A stretch of 7,862 nucleotides of DNA from contig ASHK01000195.1 of NCBI GenBank assembly GCA_000695745.1, positions 1-7,862 on the forward strand, read 5' to 3'. The notes below the pieces were generated by a model, which saw nothing but the letters and a program-made list of their open reading frames with translations, made no database searches and was not told the DNA's origin. The position numbers and the translations under genes are program-made. Shown here piece after piece: positions 1 through 6,296 of this stretch. Numbering within the stretch: the stretch's first letter is position 1; each line of letters opens with the position of its first letter. Source of the DNA: Vibrio madracius (GTDB taxonomy: Bacteria > Pseudomonadota > Gammaproteobacteria > Enterobacterales > Vibrionaceae).

Positions 1-1
1 A

Positions 2-505
2 AAATGCATCGTAGAAGAAGTGCTTATTGAAACTATTGGTTGTTCCGGTATGACTCATTCTGCGGCCATGGCATCCGAAATCCTTACGGGTAAAACTATC
101 CTAGAAGCAATGAATACCGACTTGGTTTGCGATGCTATTAACGTCGCGATGAGAGAGATTTTCCTTCAGTTTGCTTATGGTCGGACTCAATCTGCATTTT
201 CTGAAGATGGTCTTGAAGTTGGCGCTGCGTTAGAAGACCTTGGTAAAACTCAACGCAGCCAAGTAGGAACAAGTTACTCAACTCGCATCAAGGGGCCTCG
301 TTATATGGAAGTAGCGGAAGGATATGTTACTCAACTAGCACTTGATGAAGACGGTGAAATCATTGGTTATGAATACCTTAACCTTGGCAAAATGATGGCT
401 CAAATCAACAGTGGTGTGGCAGCAGATGACGCGCTGGCAAGCGCCAAAGGCACTTATGGCCGTTTCGATGAAGCCGTTAAAACTGTTAACCCACGTCAAG
501 ACTAA
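2..505 (+). CDS. NifU/IscU-like iron-sulfur cluster scaffold protein, 3' part
   Basis: The frame is open from base 2 to the TAA at 503-505, so the gene starts left of the window and only about 167 C-terminal residues are visible. A GTG at position 20 could be read as a start. However, the frame continues upstream with Lys-Cys-Ile-Val-Glu-Glu, and the next cysteine lies in a Gly-Cys-Ser-Gly-Met motif. This two-cysteine spacing suits a metal-binding scaffold, so I treat the gene as partial. Proteins placed beside GGGtGRT-family genes are usually annotated as Fe-S cluster assembly scaffolds of the NifU N-terminal/IscU type, which would build clusters in the cytoplasm; I infer that function from family and neighbourhood. 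The C-terminal half (for example the GPRYMEVAEGY segment) is not part of the IscU core I know. It ends 15 bases before the next gene, so the two are probably co-transcribed. A TSCPD-type domain is an alternative reading of the Gly-Cys region. Confidence 0.7.
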   Translation, partial: KCIVEEVLIETIGCSGMTHSAAMASEILTGKTILEAMNTDLVCDAINVAMREIFLQFAYGRTQSAFSEDGLEVGAALEDLGKTQRSQVGTSYSTRIKGPRYMEVAEGYVTQLALDEDGEIIGYEYLNLGKMMAQINSGVAADDALASAKGTYGRFDEAVKTVNPRQD

Positions 506-508
506 GTT

Positions 509-513
509 GAGGA
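509..513 (+). promoter_or_regulatory. Ribosome-binding site of the GGGtGRT gene
   Basis: GAGGA lies 7 bases before the ATG at 521, within the short gap after the upstream stop codon. It supports this start and suggests independent initiation within a shared transcript. Confidence 0.6.
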
Positions 514-520
514 TTGTATT

Positions 521-1495
521 ATGACTATTACTAAACAAGCATTACTTAATGAAATGAATTTCCTCTCAATTGAAGAGGCCCATAGCTACTGTCTTGAAAT
601 GGGTATTGATCCAAAACAGCTGGTTTTAGACACCCAGCCGATCGCTTTTGATAACGCTTGTGACGCCTATACGCTAGGCACTGCTCTAGCACTGCATCGA
701 AAAGCCGCGACAGCTGCGCAAGCCGCTTCAATTATTGGTGAAGGTCTGCAAGCATTTTGCAAGCCGGGCAGTGTGGCAGCACAGCGTGAAGTAGGTTTGG
801 GACATGGTGCGTTGGCCGCTCGACTACTTAATGAAGAAACTCAGTGTTTCGCATTCCTAGCTGGTCATGAATCATTTGCAGCAGCAGAAGGGGCGATTAA
901 AATCGCTCTCAACGCCAACAAATCGAGAACATCACCATTAAGAGTAATTCTTAACGGTTTAGGTAAAGATGCTGCCTACCTTATTTCACGTATTAACGGT
1001 TTTACTTACGTACGTACGCAATACGATTACGCAACCGGTGAACTCAACGAAGTTAGCCGTAAACGCTTTAGTAAAGGCGAGCGCGGAGAAATCTTGTGCT
1101 ACGGTGCGGATGATGTGCGTGAAGGCGTAGCTATCATGCATGCCGCTCAAGTGGATGTCAGTATCACGGGTAACTCTACTAACCCAACGCGTTTCCAACA
1201 TCCGGTAGCGGGTATCTATAAATCAGAAAGACTTAATCAAGGTAAAGCGTACTTCTCTGTCGCTTCTGGCGGTGGTACTGGTCGTACGCTACACCCTGAC
1301 AATGTGGCAGCAGGTCCTGCTAGTTATGGTATGACAGATACGATGGGAAGAATGCATGCCGATGCCCAATTTGCCGGTAGCTCTTCAGTACCAGCTCACG
1401 TTGCAATGATGGGTTTCATTGGAATGGGTAATAACCCTATGGTTGGAGCCTCAGTGGCATTAGCGGTTGAGGTTGACCTAAGGTTAAACAAATAG
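521..1495 (+). CDS. GGGtGRT family protein
   Basis: An intact 324-residue protein carries the family's defining motif GGGTGRT at residues 250-256 (bases 1268-1288). The motif is followed by a glycine-, alanine- and methionine-rich C-terminus (ASYGMTDTMGRMH, then MMGFIGMGNNPMVGAS). The length is about that of the family (roughly 330 residues). The start is ATG at 521 with a GAGGA ribosome-binding site at 509-513 and 7 bases of spacing. No signal peptide or membrane segment is evident, so it is probably cytoplasmic. The glycine-rich motif could bind a nucleotide or phosphate group, but that is a guess: I know of no biochemical function for this family. It sits 15 bases after the Fe-S scaffold gene and is followed by an intrinsic terminator, so it is the last gene of that operon. 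The pairing suggests a role in Fe-S or redox metabolism. Confidence 0.88.
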   Translation: MTITKQALLNEMNFLSIEEAHSYCLEMGIDPKQLVLDTQPIAFDNACDAYTLGTALALHRKAATAAQAASIIGEGLQAFCKPGSVAAQREVGLGHGALAARLLNEETQCFAFLAGHESFAAAEGAIKIALNANKSRTSPLRVILNGLGKDAAYLISRINGFTYVRTQYDYATGELNEVSRKRFSKGERGEILCYGADDVREGVAIMHAAQVDVSITGNSTNPTRFQHPVAGIYKSERLNQGKAYFSVASGGGTGRTLHPDNVAAGPASYGMTDTMGRMHADAQFAGSSSVPAHVAMMGFIGMGNNPMVGASVALAVEVDLRLNK

Positions 1496-1584
1496 CCCTA
1501 ATTTCAACAAGACGATATTGGTATTGCCAGATTTGAAGAGAGTTTGTTTCCTCATAACTATAACAAAACATGTCGTTGAATATT

Positions 1585-1609
1585 GCCGCTCCATTGGAGC
1601 GGCTTTTTT
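1585..1609 (+). terminator. Rho-independent terminator after the GGGtGRT gene
   Basis: GCCGCTCC (1585-1592) and GGAGCGGC (1596-1603) form a perfect 8-bp GC-rich stem with a 3-base loop, followed directly by six T residues (1604-1609). It ends rightward transcription about 90 bases after the GGGtGRT stop codon. The T tract overlaps the stop codon of the convergent EAL gene (1608-1610). The opposite strand has no comparable T run after the stem, so as a terminator it works mainly for the + strand. Confidence 0.9.
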
Positions 1610-2822
1610 AAATCTTAAATTCGACTACGTTGGATTCGCTGGCGTTAATCAATCGCTTCACAAAGTCATCAACAGGCATTGGTTTGTCGTAATAATACCC
1701 TTGTCCAATTTGGCAACCGTATTGGGATAACTTCTCGGCTTGTTCTAATTTTTCGATCCCTTCAGCCACGACCAACAAGTCGAGGTTCTTAGCCATCGCA
1801 ACCATCGCTTGTACTAATTGTTGATCTTTAGGGTCAGTAGTAATATCGCGAACAAAAGAGCGGTCGATTTTTATCCCATCAACAGTGAACTTTCGGAGAT
1901 AGCTGAGTGACGAATAGCCAGTCCCGAAATCGTCCAACCATACTTCAATACCGCTGGCACGGATGGCTTTCAAGGTACGCTCTGCTTCATCTTCATCCTG
2001 TAAAAGCAAGCTTTCGGTAATCTCAATACGGATAGCTTTGGCTGGGACTTGGTACTTTTCCATGTAAAACGCAAACATTTCAACGAGATTCTGACGATAA
2101 AGTTGTTTTGATGAAATATTAATGGAGACATGAAAATCAGGTGCAAAGTAAGGTGCCCACTGTTGTATTTGAATGCACAGTCTTTCAATCAACCATTGGC
2201 CTAATGGCAATATCATCGCCGTTTCTTCAGCAATTGAAATAAAATCAATTGGGGGAACGATACCTAGAGTTGGGTGTCGCCAACGCACGAGTGATTCGGC
2301 CCCAAGAATTCGGCCAGTTTTAATGCAAACCAGTGGTTGAAACCAAAGCTCGAACTGTTGTAAATCAGAGAGTGAACGTCGTAACTCTCGTTCAATATTG
2401 GCTCGATGCACAACGGATTTGAACATTTTAGGCGTGAAGACTTTATGCGTATTTTTACCATCAGCTTTCGCACGATACATGGCAATATCGGCATTTTTTA
2501 TTAAATCCTCGGATGTTTTACCATTGTATGGGTAGCGTGCAACCCCAATACTGCCGCCGACGACTAATTCTTCGTTTTCCATCAAAATAGGGGAGCGCAC
2601 TGCCACGAAAATCTTTTTCACAACGGCATCCACATCTTCGGTCGTTTTTAGATGAGGAATTAACATCAAAAATTCGTCGCCACCGATTCGCGAAATCATG
2701 GTCAATGGGTGGTCATTGGTAATTTCTCGCGCACACGAGCTTAGTTTCTCAGCCAAACGAATCAGTAAGAAGTCACCGCTGTCATGGCCATAGTTATCAT
2801 TGACGACTTTGAATTCATCCAA
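1608..2822 (-). CDS. 3' fragment: most of GGDEF plus complete EAL domain
   Basis: The frame is 404 residues if read from a TTG at 2822, which overlaps the upstream frame by 8 bases and has no Shine-Dalgarno sequence; I think it is a continuation, not a real start. The RIGGDEF signature is intact at 45-51. The product-inhibition I-site expected just upstream (RxxD) is His-Pro-Leu-Thr instead, so that control is probably absent. The EAL phosphodiesterase domain spans about 155-392. Its main metal and catalytic positions are present: Glu176 in GAESL (an ESL variant of EAL), Asn235, Glu267, Asp297-Asp298 in DDFG, Lys318, Glu354 in AEGIE and Gln374. EAL chemistry (c-di-GMP to pGpG) is therefore expected to be possible in the intact protein. 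The stop codon overlaps the T tract of the convergent terminator. Confidence 0.8.
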   Translation of the reverse strand: MDEFKVVNDNYGHDSGDFLLIRLAEKLSSCAREITNDHPLTMISRIGGDEFLMLIPHLKTTEDVDAVVKKIFVAVRSPILMENEELVVGGSIGVARYPYNGKTSEDLIKNADIAMYRAKADGKNTHKVFTPKMFKSVVHRANIERELRRSLSDLQQFELWFQPLVCIKTGRILGAESLVRWRHPTLGIVPPIDFISIAEETAMILPLGQWLIERLCIQIQQWAPYFAPDFHVSINISSKQLYRQNLVEMFAFYMEKYQVPAKAIRIEITESLLLQDEDEAERTLKAIRASGIEVWLDDFGTGYSSLSYLRKFTVDGIKIDRSFVRDITTDPKDQQLVQAMVAMAKNLDLLVVAEGIEKLEQAEKLSQYGCQIGQGYYYDKPMPVDDFVKRLINASESNVVEFKI

Positions 2823-4737
2823 AATCGAGGAACAGGACCGAAAACGACGTTGCAGGGTAAGACTTGATCGTGCTTTGCAAATGTTGAATAAAGCGTGTTC
2901 GGTTCGGTAACTCAGTCAAAGCGTCGTGATACGCAAGGTGAGTGATTTTTTGCGTGCGTTGCTCAAGTTTGGTTGCCATAGAGCGAACCGCGATGCTGAG
3001 GTCGCCAATTTCATCCTGTCGATCAACTGCGGTTATGTTTTCGGCGCGAGTAAAGTCTCCACGGCCGATAGCGTCGGTTTGCTCGGTCAATTTTATTAAT
3101 GGTTTGCTCCATCGGCGTGAAATGATCGTCGCAATAAGAGCAGAAATGGTGAGTAGTAATATGGCTGCTAGTGCAACACCAATATACAGCTCTTCTTTTG
3201 AGCGTTTATCAATAGCTTTGATCAGCGTGGTAACCGAATCGATATCTTTCTGAACCTTATCAAGCGACAACTCAATAAATACGCCGCCGATGATCTGATC
3301 CGCGGCAGAAATTGGGCGAAATACAGTAAGACTATGCGTTCCAAATGATTGAATGGAGCTACCATAGCGTAGAACACTGTTAACTTGTTGCGGGTAGGGG
3401 AAAGGTTTACCTAAGCTTTTAAGCGAATCATCCCCGTCATGAAATATGTGGCCCTTTTTGTCAAAGATGACAATCTGTTTAACCTCGTCTAATTGAGTCA
3501 TAGGTTTGGTTAAATTGCTGGCTTCTTCATGATTGTACATGTAGAGAGGATCAAACATGGCGTCTGACAAATAACTCGACATTTGCTCGGCACGTTTACT
3601 TAACTCAGCACGAAACGTCTTACTATTTTGCACGGTGATTTCGTTTAGCAGCCGACTTGATTGTGCAGTCGAAAGCCAGATGTGAATACCTGCACTGGTC
3701 AACGTCATGACAACAGCTAGCGCGAGGTCACTAGCATGTATTGTCCCTGTAGTCGGAGTCTCAACTTCATTCAAATACCCTAAATCAGTTGAACCAAGCT
3801 TTTTCGACTTGTAGACGAGCAGCGTTGTATTGTGGAAATAGTGCGAGTTGTGATGGTGGTATTTCATCAAACTTTGCGGTTTTTGGTACTGAGCAATTGC
3901 CGCAATCCCCACAGGGTCGTTATCTGCACTCAAGAGACTGTGCTTAATGGTCTGTTTTACCGCACCCGGTAAGTCCTTTCTTATAACGATGACACTACGA
4001 GGTACACTCTCGGTGCGATGAAAGACTTTCATCGTTGATTTTATGTGTTGTGGCATATCGGCCAAATCATTCCAATTATTGCTAGAAAACGCGGCCGCAT
4101 CCACTTGAGAGCGATAAACCCAAGTCGATAATGAGATTTCATCTGCTTTACGAAGCACCTCTCCGGTAAGAATAACGCCGACTTTGTTGGTGAGCTCAGG
4201 CGCTAACGAACTCGAAAAGCGCACGGGATGGAGTTGCTTCTCCTCAAGCGCTTTCATCGGTAGGAAGAAGCCGGATGTTGAATTGTGATCTTCTAACGCA
4301 ATCGTTTTTCCCGAGAGGTCTGACAACGAATTGATATCACTGTCCTTTCGAGCGAAAAATACAGTGTGGTATTCGAACTCACCTTTTTTCCAACGTCGAA
4401 GAAGGATCTCACCATTATGTTCATTCTGTAACGCCAATGCTGAGAATAAGGTTTCGGAAACCAGATCGACTTCACCTGAATCTAGCCATTGCCCTAGTTC
4501 TAACGCTGAGTTGGTGACTTTCACTTCGGATCTAACATAACCATATTTGCTGAGTTTATTGGCGAGATACCGAGCTAGAGGTGCAGAGAACACAATGTGC
4601 TTTCGAGCCTTACAGCTAAGGACTCCAATAGTGAATGTTTTACCATTCTCTATATTGACCTCAGTGCTGGCATTCGTTAACGAAATACCAAATAAAAACT
4701 GAGAAATCAGTAGTCCTAATAACAACTTCAAGCGCAT
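2815..4737 (-). CDS. 5' fragment: periplasmic PhnD-like binding domain, HAMP and start of GGDEF
   Basis: This is a 640-residue reading frame ending Leu-Asp-Phe-Gly-stop. The start is ATG at 4737, preceded by AAGGG (4748-4752 on +) with 10 bases of spacing. Residues 1-24 look like a signal peptide: a basic N-terminus, a hydrophobic core, and Asn-Ala-Ser near the likely cleavage site. The segment from TIGVLSCKARKHIVFSAPLARYLA (36-59) with DLVSETLFSALAL (91-103) and LSDLSGKTIALED (138-150) is typical of PhnD/SsuA-type binding proteins. Residues 418-490 (QIVIFDKKGHIFHDG, then IIGGVFIELS) resemble a CACHE/PAS-like extracytoplasmic sensor. LYIGVALAAILLLTISALIA (517-536) is the second membrane helix. 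HAMP follows, with PLIKLTEQTDAIGRGDF and the DEIG motif at 575-578. GGDEF begins at HLAYHDALTELPNR (600-613) and is cut off before its catalytic half. On its own this fragment could still bind ligand but could not make c-di-GMP. Confidence 0.8.
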   Translation of the reverse strand: MRLKLLLGLLISQFLFGISLTNASTEVNIENGKTFTIGVLSCKARKHIVFSAPLARYLANKLSKYGYVRSEVKVTNSALELGQWLDSGEVDLVSETLFSALALQNEHNGEILLRRWKKGEFEYHTVFFARKDSDINSLSDLSGKTIALEDHNSTSGFFLPMKALEEKQLHPVRFSSSLAPELTNKVGVILTGEVLRKADEISLSTWVYRSQVDAAAFSSNNWNDLADMPQHIKSTMKVFHRTESVPRSVIVIRKDLPGAVKQTIKHSLLSADNDPVGIAAIAQYQKPQSLMKYHHHNSHYFHNTTLLVYKSKKLGSTDLGYLNEVETPTTGTIHASDLALAVVMTLTSAGIHIWLSTAQSSRLLNEITVQNSKTFRAELSKRAEQMSSYLSDAMFDPLYMYNHEEASNLTKPMTQLDEVKQIVIFDKKGHIFHDGDDSLKSLGKPFPYPQQVNSVLRYGSSIQSFGTHSLTVFRPISAADQIIGGVFIELSLDKVQKDIDSVTTLIKAIDKRSKEELYIGVALAAILLLTISALIATIISRRWSKPLIKLTEQTDAIGRGDFTRAENITAVDRQDEIGDLSIAVRSMATKLEQRTQKITHLAYHDALTELPNRTRFIQHLQSTIKSYPATSFSVLFLDFG

Positions 4738-4960
4738 TGATAACTAACCCTTACACAATGGAGCTAAACGTATACTAGTTGATTCAAACTCACATTCGAG
4801 TTTAAACCGTCACTGAGATATACCCTAACTAACGAGTTTAACTTCTGTATTACAGCAAGCAATGCAGAGCAAAAACGGATGCTAGGCACTCTATTGATTG
4901 AAATATAGTCGTTCTATTGCAGGTAAATGCAGACGATTTAAACAATCCGGAAATACTAGC

Positions 4961-4983
4961 ACATTCATTAAGTTAATGAATGT
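4961..4983. promoter_or_regulatory. Perfect 10-bp inverted repeat, possible operator
   Basis: ACATTCATTA (4961-4970) and TAATGAATGT (4974-4983) are exact inverted copies separated by AGT. The size and symmetry suit a dimeric repressor or activator site. It lies about 37 bases upstream of the -35 of the rightward promoter and about 224 bases upstream of the leftward start. It has no T run, so it is not a terminator. The regulator is unknown. Confidence 0.5.
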
Positions 4984-5019
4984 ATTTATATGTATTGCGG
5001 CACGATTTGAAGCGCTAAT

Positions 5020-5047
5020 TTGGTGAAGTGTGATTATCTGCTAGAAT
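5020..5047 (+). promoter_or_regulatory. Sigma-70-type promoter of the SH3-like gene
   Basis: TTGGTG (5020-5025) and TAGAAT (5042-5047) are 16 bases apart. The -10 is preceded by TGC, an extended -10 element. Transcription would begin near 5054, giving a leader of about 60 bases. Confidence 0.5.
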
Positions 5048-5114
5048 CCGAAGTTAATTATTCGTACTTGTTGCCGATATAGAATAAGCAGGAAACAGCT
5101 GGAAAGAGTCGATT

Positions 5115-5495
5115 GTGAAAAAGCGAGTGGTTATTGGGGTAGTGGTTGTCGCACTAATGTTAATCGGTGCGGGCACTGCTTATTATTTAGGTTACTTTAA
5201 TCAAGAAGAAATAAAACCGATTCAGTCGGCTTCTCACTCTGAGGAAACGGATACGTCTGATGATGAGTCAACCGAGATAGCCATCGAACCGCCTCCAGCA
5301 CAGCCATTACCAGATCACTATTTTGTGGCTTCAGCATTCGAAGAAGTTCACACCCAACCTCATTCTGACTCGACTTCAGACGGTGTCGCGTATTACGGTG
5401 AAGAACTGAAAGTATTGGAGCGAGCGGGAGATTGGATACGTATTGCACTATCTATCAACTGGAAGAAGGGGCTGAAGAGATATCTCAATGGGTGA
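5115..5495 (+). CDS. 5' fragment: membrane anchor and start of SH3-like domain
   Basis: The 126-residue frame starts at GTG 5115 with ribosome-binding site GGAAAGAG six bases upstream. Residues 5-27 are a strong membrane helix after a Lys-Lys-Arg start, so the rest should face the periplasm. The last 15 residues after Ala111 (LSINWKKGLKRYLNG) are unlike the preceding acidic sequence and are probably out-of-frame reading before an accidental stop. Confidence 0.65.
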   Translation: MKKRVVIGVVVVALMLIGAGTAYYLGYFNQEEIKPIQSASHSEETDTSDDESTEIAIEPPPAQPLPDHYFVASAFEEVHTQPHSDSTSDGVAYYGEELKVLERAGDWIRIALSINWKKGLKRYLNG

Positions 5496-5785
5496 ACACC
5501 CAACATCTCGTGACCCAAGCTGTGCCTTTAGATGGTGAAAGTTGGTTTAACGTGCTGACTCAATATATTGAAGACAGTGATGATTTTATGCTGTATCAAG
5601 AGATTTTTCTTGATGCTTCAACGGCGTTAGTCAAAAGAAAACAATGTAGGCTAGCAGATTTCGAAGAAATGAAGGGGTGGGTTAAATCTATCAACCATCC
5701 AGATAGCGTCTATTTTACTTACTGTGGTGGGATAGAGACAGAGAACAAAGTGTATCTCAATGCCGTTACTGGTAAATTGTTCTAA
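5432..5785 (+). CDS. 3' fragment: end of SH3-like domain and C-terminal domain
   Basis: The 117-residue frame opens with a TTG at 5432 that has no ribosome-binding site, so it is most likely the continuation of the upstream frame. From Ile7 onward it reads as normal protein: YQLEEGAEEISQWVNTQHL closes the SH3-like fold. An unrecognised acidic domain follows, with two cysteines (RKQCRL and YFTYCGG) that could form a disulfide in the periplasm. It ends 18 bases from the stop of the convergent gene, with no clear terminator between. Confidence 0.65.
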   Translation: MDTYCTIYQLEEGAEEISQWVNTQHLVTQAVPLDGESWFNVLTQYIEDSDDFMLYQEIFLDASTALVKRKQCRLADFEEMKGWVKSINHPDSVYFTYCGGIETENKVYLNAVTGKLF

Positions 5786-5803
5786 TTGGTTGAGAGGTTT
5801 CGG

Positions 5804-6196
5804 CTATTGGTCTCGTTCTCGCTCTGCATTTCGAGCCATTTCCCTAACATACTGTTTTAGACGTTTTAGTGCCGTAAGGTCACCTCTTTCAATATGTTCA
5901 ATGGGTGCATAACCATTAAGGTTTGTGGCGTGACTTCGCACATTTATGAAGTTATTAATAAAGTGGGAGCTTTCGAAAGTACTGCGAAGCAAACCATCGA
6001 TCTCAACCACCAAATGTACTCGCTCAAGCGTTGACGGGCCAATAGGGACAGTAGCTGGTGTGACTTTTAATCGTGCATGTTGTTCCGGTGACACCGCCAA
6101 AATGGCTTCTGTCTGCAAGTTTGAAGCTCCCCAGCCGTCTAAAATATTCAAAGCGTACTTTACTAATGTCAGCTTTTCGTTTTGCGATAGATCCAT
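5804..6196 (-). CDS. Small protein resembling MbcA/ParS/Xre antitoxins (DUF2384-like)
   Basis: The protein is 130 residues with ATG at 6196 and ribosome-binding site GAGGA (6203-6207 on +) six bases upstream. Residues 19-44 (DGWGASNLQTEAILAVS region) look like a short helical, possibly HTH-derived N-domain. Residues 57-118 match the pattern of the toxin-binding domain of the MbcA/ParS/Xre antitoxin family: LERVHLVVEIDGLLRS, then a GYAPIEHI segment in the place of the usual Gly-x-x-Pro-Leu-x-Leu, then GDLTALKRLKQYV. Family members normally neutralise a RES-domain toxin that degrades NAD and repress their own operon. No RES-like gene lies on either side here, so it would be an orphan. The resemblance is by eye and moderate; 'conserved hypothetical protein' is the safe name. 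Confidence 0.6.
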   Translation of the reverse strand: MDLSQNEKLTLVKYALNILDGWGASNLQTEAILAVSPEQHARLKVTPATVPIGPSTLERVHLVVEIDGLLRSTFESSHFINNFINVRSHATNLNGYAPIEHIERGDLTALKRLKQYVREMARNAERERDQ

Positions 6197-6224
6197 CTTG
6201 TATCCTCAGCGTGGTTATCCTTTG

Positions 6225-6253
6225 ACTATAGAAGCCGGAGCTTATTCCCTCAA
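6225..6253 (-). promoter_or_regulatory. Predicted promoter of the MbcA-like gene
   Basis: On the minus strand TTGAGG (6248-6253) and TATAGT (6225-6230) are separated by exactly 17 bases. The start point would be near 6218, about 20 bases before the GAGGA and start codon. Confidence 0.5.
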
Positions 6254-6296
6254 CATCAAGTGAAGGGGCTCTCATATTCGATTTAGTATTTTTTAT

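Larger units (their letters stand above)
1608..4737 (-). pseudogene. Membrane c-di-GMP sensor enzyme (PhnD-like SBP, HAMP, GGDEF, EAL), split by a +1 frameshift
   Basis: Two overlapping minus-strand frames form one protein when a single T is removed from the TTTT run (AAAA at 2821-2824 on +). The frame then reads Leu-Asp-Leu-Asp-Glu-Phe-Lys, the usual start of the GGDEF core, and gives 1042 residues. Domain order: signal peptide (about 1-24), periplasmic PhnD/phosphonate-type substrate-binding domain (about 33-290), first membrane segment (about 337-355), a second extracytoplasmic segment (about 360-512), second membrane segment (517-540), HAMP (about 540-593), GGDEF, EAL. The role would be to couple a periplasmic ligand signal to c-di-GMP synthesis or breakdown at the inner membrane. 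The second frame has no ribosome-binding site of its own, which argues against two separate genes. As read, the GGDEF domain is broken and the enzyme probably inactive, unless the indel is a sequencing error or the ribosome shifts frame. Confidence 0.8.
4738..5114. other. Divergent intergenic region between the c-di-GMP gene and the SH3-like gene
   Basis: This 377-base non-coding stretch is AT-rich and shared by two outward-reading genes. It holds the ribosome-binding site of the leftward gene (4748-4752), an AAACTC/GAGTTT inverted repeat with a 6-base spacer (4786-4803), a direct repeat CGAGTTTAA at 4797-4805 and 4833-4841, a perfect inverted repeat at 4961-4983, and a rightward promoter at 5020-5047. 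I found no convincing -35/-10 pair for the leftward gene and no RNA gene. Confidence 0.6.
5115..5785 (+). pseudogene. Membrane-anchored SH3-like domain protein, split by a -1 frameshift
   Basis: Two overlapping + frames combine into one 223-residue protein if one missing base is restored near 5447-5450, at the junction Arg-Ile-Ala / Ile-Tyr-Gln. The intact protein would have a single N-terminal membrane helix (about 5-27), an acidic and proline-rich linker (about 30-66), a bacterial SH3-like domain (about 69-140) and a C-terminal domain of unknown type. The SH3-like signature is YYGEELKVLERAGDWIRI followed, across the break, by a Gln-Trp-Val-Asn ending. Such proteins usually sit on the periplasmic face of the inner membrane and bind peptides or cell-wall material; that role is inferred. 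I do not recognise a named gene. The start is GTG at 5115 with GGAAAGAG at 5101-5108. The break may be a real mutation or a sequencing error. Confidence 0.7.

Noticed and set aside
1005..1018. Palindromic TACGTACGTA stretch inside the GGGtGRT gene
   Set aside because: It encodes ordinary Tyr-Val-Arg-Thr codons, and short alternating palindromes are common by chance. There is no regulatory context.
1518..1730. 70-codon + strand open frame overlapping the GGGtGRT terminator
   Set aside because: It runs through the terminator hairpin and into the antisense strand of the EAL gene. It has no ribosome-binding site and its product looks like nothing known.
2942..3253. 103-codon + strand frame opposite the HAMP and membrane region
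   Set aside because: It lies wholly antisense to a well-supported coding region, and its serine/arginine-rich composition is typical of an antisense shadow.
5028..5034. TGTGAT resembling half of a CRP site
   Set aside because: There is no matching TCACA half at the right spacing, and it lies within the promoter spacer.
5089..5102. CAGGAAACAGCTGG before the SH3-like gene resembles the lacZ leader
   Set aside because: The match is short, there is no vector or lac sequence nearby, and the real ribosome-binding site is the GGAAAGAG further down. It is probably chance.
5946..6263. 105-codon + strand frame opposite the MbcA-like gene
   Set aside because: The minus-strand gene has a good start, ribosome-binding site and promoter. 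This frame has none and runs through the divergent promoter region.
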